DNA of 15,904 bases from assembly GCA_964589145.1 (NCBI GenBank), contig CAZPSL010000075.1, positions 1 through 15,904 on the forward strand, read 5' to 3'. Below the pieces are notes generated by a model. That model did not search any database, was not told the origin of the DNA, and saw only the letters and a program-made list of their open reading frames with translations. Below are positions 13,808 to 15,904 of the stretch, in pieces (position 1 is the first letter of the stretch; every line of letters begins with the position of its first letter). Source of the stretch: UBA11858 sp964589145 (lineage in GTDB: Bacteria; Chloroflexota; Anaerolineae; Anaerolineales; UBA11858). The position numbers were made by a program, and so were the translations under genes.

Positions 13808-15146
13808 CCCTCTTTACAAACCGCTCCAAATCCACATCGGGGTACGGAACCCGCTCGTAGGAGCGGCGGTCTTCGCCGTGCGGGGCGGTCAGGTCAAAGC
13901 CGATTTTCCGGGTCAGTTTTGTGCCCGGTTCGGCGGAGGGGTCGAGGCTGGAGCCGGGTTCGCGGGGGAGCATCACCAGGTCGCGGTCACCCTGAAAACG
14001 GGTTGCCAGCGCCCACTCCACTTGCAGGGGGTCGTAAATATCCACATCGGCATCCACCACAAAAACGTGTTTGCAAGAGCGGTGTCCCTCAAAGGCCGCG
14101 TAAATCGCCCGTTTGCCGTCCTCCTTGTGTTGCTTGTCAATCTGCACAATGGCGTGCAGCCACGAGCAGCCGCCGGGGTTGACGTTCACATCCAGGCAGC
14201 GCACGCCCGCCGCCTGTACGGCACGGAAGATGGTCGGCTCGCGGGGCATCCCCATCAGCAGTTTGTGTTCCAGCGCGCCGGGCAGCAGCGCCTGCCAGAG
14301 CGCATCCCGACGGTGGGTGATGGCCTTGACCACCATCACCGGTTCCTCGCGGATCACGTCCTGCGTTTCGGTGAGGTCCACAAAGGGACCTTCGGCGTGC
14401 CGCCGGTCGCGGTAGACCGTGCCCTCGATGACGAATTCCGCCTCCGCGGGGATGACCAGATCCACGGTTTTGGCGCGCGTCAACGGGGGCGCCGCCGCGC
14501 CCGCGGATTTTGCGAGGGTTTCCGCTATGGAAAGTTCATCCACGCCCAGCGCGACCGAGGTCGCTGCCGCTGCCAGAATATCCGGCGAATTGCCCACACA
14601 GATTGCCACATCCATCTCGCCCAGGTCTTCGAGATAGCGGTGGAAGTGCCGCCCGCGCACCACCCGCAGGGCCATCTCGCGCCGGGAGAACTGCATCCCG
14701 CGGTGAAAGTCCATGTTCTGCCCGTGTTCGGGGTGCCGGATAATCGCCACGCCGGAGGTCAGGTAGTTGCCGCCGTCACCGGGGAAATGCCGCAGGATGG
14801 GCAGGGCATCCAGATCGGGGTCAGGGCGGACAACCTCCTGGCAGGGGGGCGAAGATTGAAGGTTGGGGCTTGACGATTGACGATTGGGCGCGGCGGCAAT
14901 CGCACCCGTCATCAAGGGTATGATGCCGGCGGTTTGGATGCCGAAATAATCGGCGAACTGTTCTTTAGTGCAGAACAGGTTGCCGACCACCCGGAATGCG
15001 GAATCGCGTGCGTTCTCGAACAGCACAGGGCGCGGTTCCAGTTGCTTCATCACTGCGGCGATCTCGTACTGCGTGGAAATCGGCTCGGTGATCACGAGCA
15101 AATCGCCGCGTTCTTGTAGTTTCCGGAGGTAGGTGCGTAAGGTCAT
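13797..15146 (-). CDS. UbiD-family prenylated-FMN-dependent decarboxylase
   Basis: A 449-residue cytoplasmic enzyme. I take the ATG at 15146 (MTLRTYLRKLQERGDLL), not the in-frame one at 15206, because the added part lies over an intergenic palindrome. From spacing, key residues correspond to the A. niger Fdc1 site: Asn144-x4-Arg149 (Fdc1 Asn168/Arg173), His167 (His191) and Glu209 (Glu233), then EGPFVD with Glu252 (Glu277) and Asp257 where Fdc1 has Glu282. KHVFVVDADVDIYDPLQVEWALATRFQGDRD (359-389) and LDPSAEPGTK are family signatures. The family decarboxylates, or carboxylates, unsaturated or aromatic acids with prFMN made by UbiX; no ubiX is in the window. Residues 88-101 (NRQSSSPNLQSSPP) are an odd low-complexity stretch coded by minisatellite-like DNA. 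The substrate is unknown. Confidence 0.9.
   Translation of the reverse strand: MTLRTYLRKLQERGDLLVITEPISTQYEIAAVMKQLEPRPVLFENARDSAFRVVGNLFCTKEQFADYFGIQTAGIIPLMTGAIAAAPNRQSSSPNLQSSPPCQEVVRPDPDLDALPILRHFPGDGGNYLTSGVAIIRHPEHGQNMDFHRGMQFSRREMALRVVRGRHFHRYLEDLGEMDVAICVGNSPDILAAAATSVALGVDELSIAETLAKSAGAAAPPLTRAKTVDLVIPAEAEFVIEGTVYRDRRHAEGPFVDLTETQDVIREEPVMVVKAITHRRDALWQALLPGALEHKLLMGMPREPTIFRAVQAAGVRCLDVNVNPGGCSWLHAIVQIDKQHKEDGKRAIYAAFEGHRSCKHVFVVDADVDIYDPLQVEWALATRFQGDRDLVMLPREPGSSLDPSAEPGTKLTRKIGFDLTAPHGEDRRSYERVPYPDVDLERFVKRENG
14851..14890. repeat. Minisatellite-like sequence inside the UbiD reading frame
   Basis: Plus strand GAAGATTGAAGGTTGGGG, then a heptamer TGACGAT twice, then TGGG. It stays in frame and encodes NRQSSSPNLQSSPP (residues 88-101 of the UbiD protein), a Ser/Gln/Pro-rich stretch unlike its surroundings. 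The GATTGGGG-type wording resembles the intergenic repeat at 13683-13712. Confidence 0.55.
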
Positions 15147-15166
15147 CGGGTTTGCAAACGGGGAAA

Positions 15167-15201
15167 AAGGACTGGCAGTCCTGCCAGGACTGCCAGTCCT
15201 T
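15167..15201. repeat. 35-base near-perfect palindrome between the rhomboid and UbiD genes
   Basis: Two 17-base arms flank one central base (15184); arm sequence AAGGACTGGCAGTCCTG. It begins six bases past the rhomboid stop codon. Its outer 12 bases are the same as those of the palindrome at 1118-1152 and its inner part is the same as that at 12881-12913. Confidence 0.9.
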
Positions 15202-15207
15202 GGCAAA

Positions 15208-15904
15208 TCACTTCATCAGGTAAAGCGCGCCCACCGCCAGGAAGGCGAAAAAGCCGAATGTCACTCCTGCGGCAATCAGCACATCGTTGAGCCGTCGCTG
15301 ATCCACCAGATGGGCAATCGGGAAGCCGCCATCCGAGGCGAGGATAGGCCCTCCAAGCCAGGAAAACACCAGGCCAGCGATCAATCCGCCAATATGCCCC
15401 CAATTATCAATCCCCGGTGACATCCCGATGACCAGGTTAATCACCGCGATGGTGATAATTTCCTGCAAAGCGCGCCGGGTCATCCCTCCGAACAGGGCTT
15501 TGTTCTGGTAGATGAAGACACCCTGGGCACCGAGCAATCCAAAAATCGCGGTCGATGCACCTAACGACGGGGCATCCGTGAACATCATTGAGAGGACGTT
15601 GCCCCCAAACCCGCCCAGCAGGTACAGGGTCAGAAAACGTCCGTGGCCGTAACTCCGCTCCAGCCCGCGCCCGAACAGGTAAAGGGCGTACATGTTGAAG
15701 CCGATGTGGAAAATCGAGCCGTGCAAAAACATCGGTGTAATCAGCCGCCAGTATTGACCTGCTGCAATCGCCTCGTTGATTTTCATCCCCAGCAGGGAGA
15801 TCAAATCATGCCCCAGGAAGTATTCCGTCAGATATTGAGCGATGAAAATCAGTGTGGTAACGCCCATCAGGCCGTAGGTGACGGTGGGCGGCGTTGAGGG
15901 CGGT
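15208..15904 (-). CDS. Rhomboid-family intramembrane serine protease, 5' end cut by the window edge
   Basis: The frame is open to the right edge: residues PPSTPPTVTYGL precede the first visible Met at 15867, and this Pro-rich run into the first membrane helix is usual for rhomboids, so the true start lies outside. 231 residues are visible with six to seven membrane segments. Counting from the Met at 15867, HGSIFHIGFNMYALY (49-63) is the conserved His/Asn loop, GASTAIFG (103-110) carries the catalytic Ser105, and NWGHIGGLIAG (155-165) carries the catalytic His158, so the Ser-His dyad is intact. It cleaves membrane-spanning substrates within the bilayer; the substrate is unknown. The stop codon lies 61 bases before the UbiD start, with a palindrome between. 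Confidence 0.93.
   Translation of the reverse strand, partial: PPSTPPTVTYGLMGVTTLIFIAQYLTEYFLGHDLISLLGMKINEAIAAGQYWRLITPMFLHGSIFHIGFNMYALYLFGRGLERSYGHGRFLTLYLLGGFGGNVLSMMFTDAPSLGASTAIFGLLGAQGVFIYQNKALFGGMTRRALQEIITIAVINLVIGMSPGIDNWGHIGGLIAGLVFSWLGGPILASDGGFPIAHLVDQRRLNDVLIAAGVTFGFFAFLAVGALYLMK

Noticed and set aside
13878..14873. 331-codon plus-strand frame antisense to the UbiD gene
   Set aside because: Same reason: the minus-strand product has conserved UbiD residues at the right spacing, and the antisense frame has none.

Overview
The window reads as a chromosomal piece of a Chloroflexota bacterium, most likely Anaerolineae-like. I infer this from the protein families and not from a marker gene: two DUF3048/YerB-type lipoproteins with Pro/Thr-rich linkers, several multispanning GT-C type glycosyltransferases, a BioD-like/DRTGG protein, a soluble DegS-like kinase, and many short perfect palindromes between genes. 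All 13 genes I accept lie on the minus strand, so transcription runs from right to left. There is no rRNA, tRNA, transposase, integrase or CRISPR array. Several long plus-strand open frames are antisense shadows of real genes.

Reading in the direction of transcription, the right edge has a 5'-truncated rhomboid protease (15208-15904) and a UbiD-family decarboxylase (13797-15146). A glycan-assembly block follows: a DPM1-like GT2 transferase (12999-13682), a GT87/DUF2029 membrane transferase (11530-12783) and a GT39-like membrane transferase (10036-11508). The GT2 enzyme probably makes a polyprenyl-phosphate sugar that the membrane enzymes consume. Next is a two-component pair, with a NarL/LuxR response regulator (9142-9858) behind the best promoter in the window and a soluble histidine kinase (8001-9071). 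Then comes another multispanning protein with a YDGQF motif (6590-7702).

The left half holds a dynamin-like GTPase (4325-6055), followed 22 bases later by a P-loop/DRTGG protein (3235-4302). A small membrane protein with two DUF1232-like motifs (2471-2956) comes next, then two tandem DUF3048 lipoproteins (1151-2446, and 1-1100 which runs off the left edge). Apart from the 278-base gap before the membrane protein, these five are closely spaced and may be an envelope-related unit.

The non-coding parts are unusually structured. Four near-perfect palindromes of 32-35 bases, three of them sharing one core, sit between genes, and a shorter one lies nearby. The 534-base gene-free stretch before the dynamin gene holds a run of nested inverted repeats (6090-6279) that could be a structured leader RNA. 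Part of it recurs before the YDGQF gene. A separate repeat of about 30-40 bases occurs in inverted orientation on both sides of the YDGQF/kinase/regulator block. Minisatellite-like repeats lie around the GT2/UbiD junction, and a similar sequence sits inside the UbiD reading frame.
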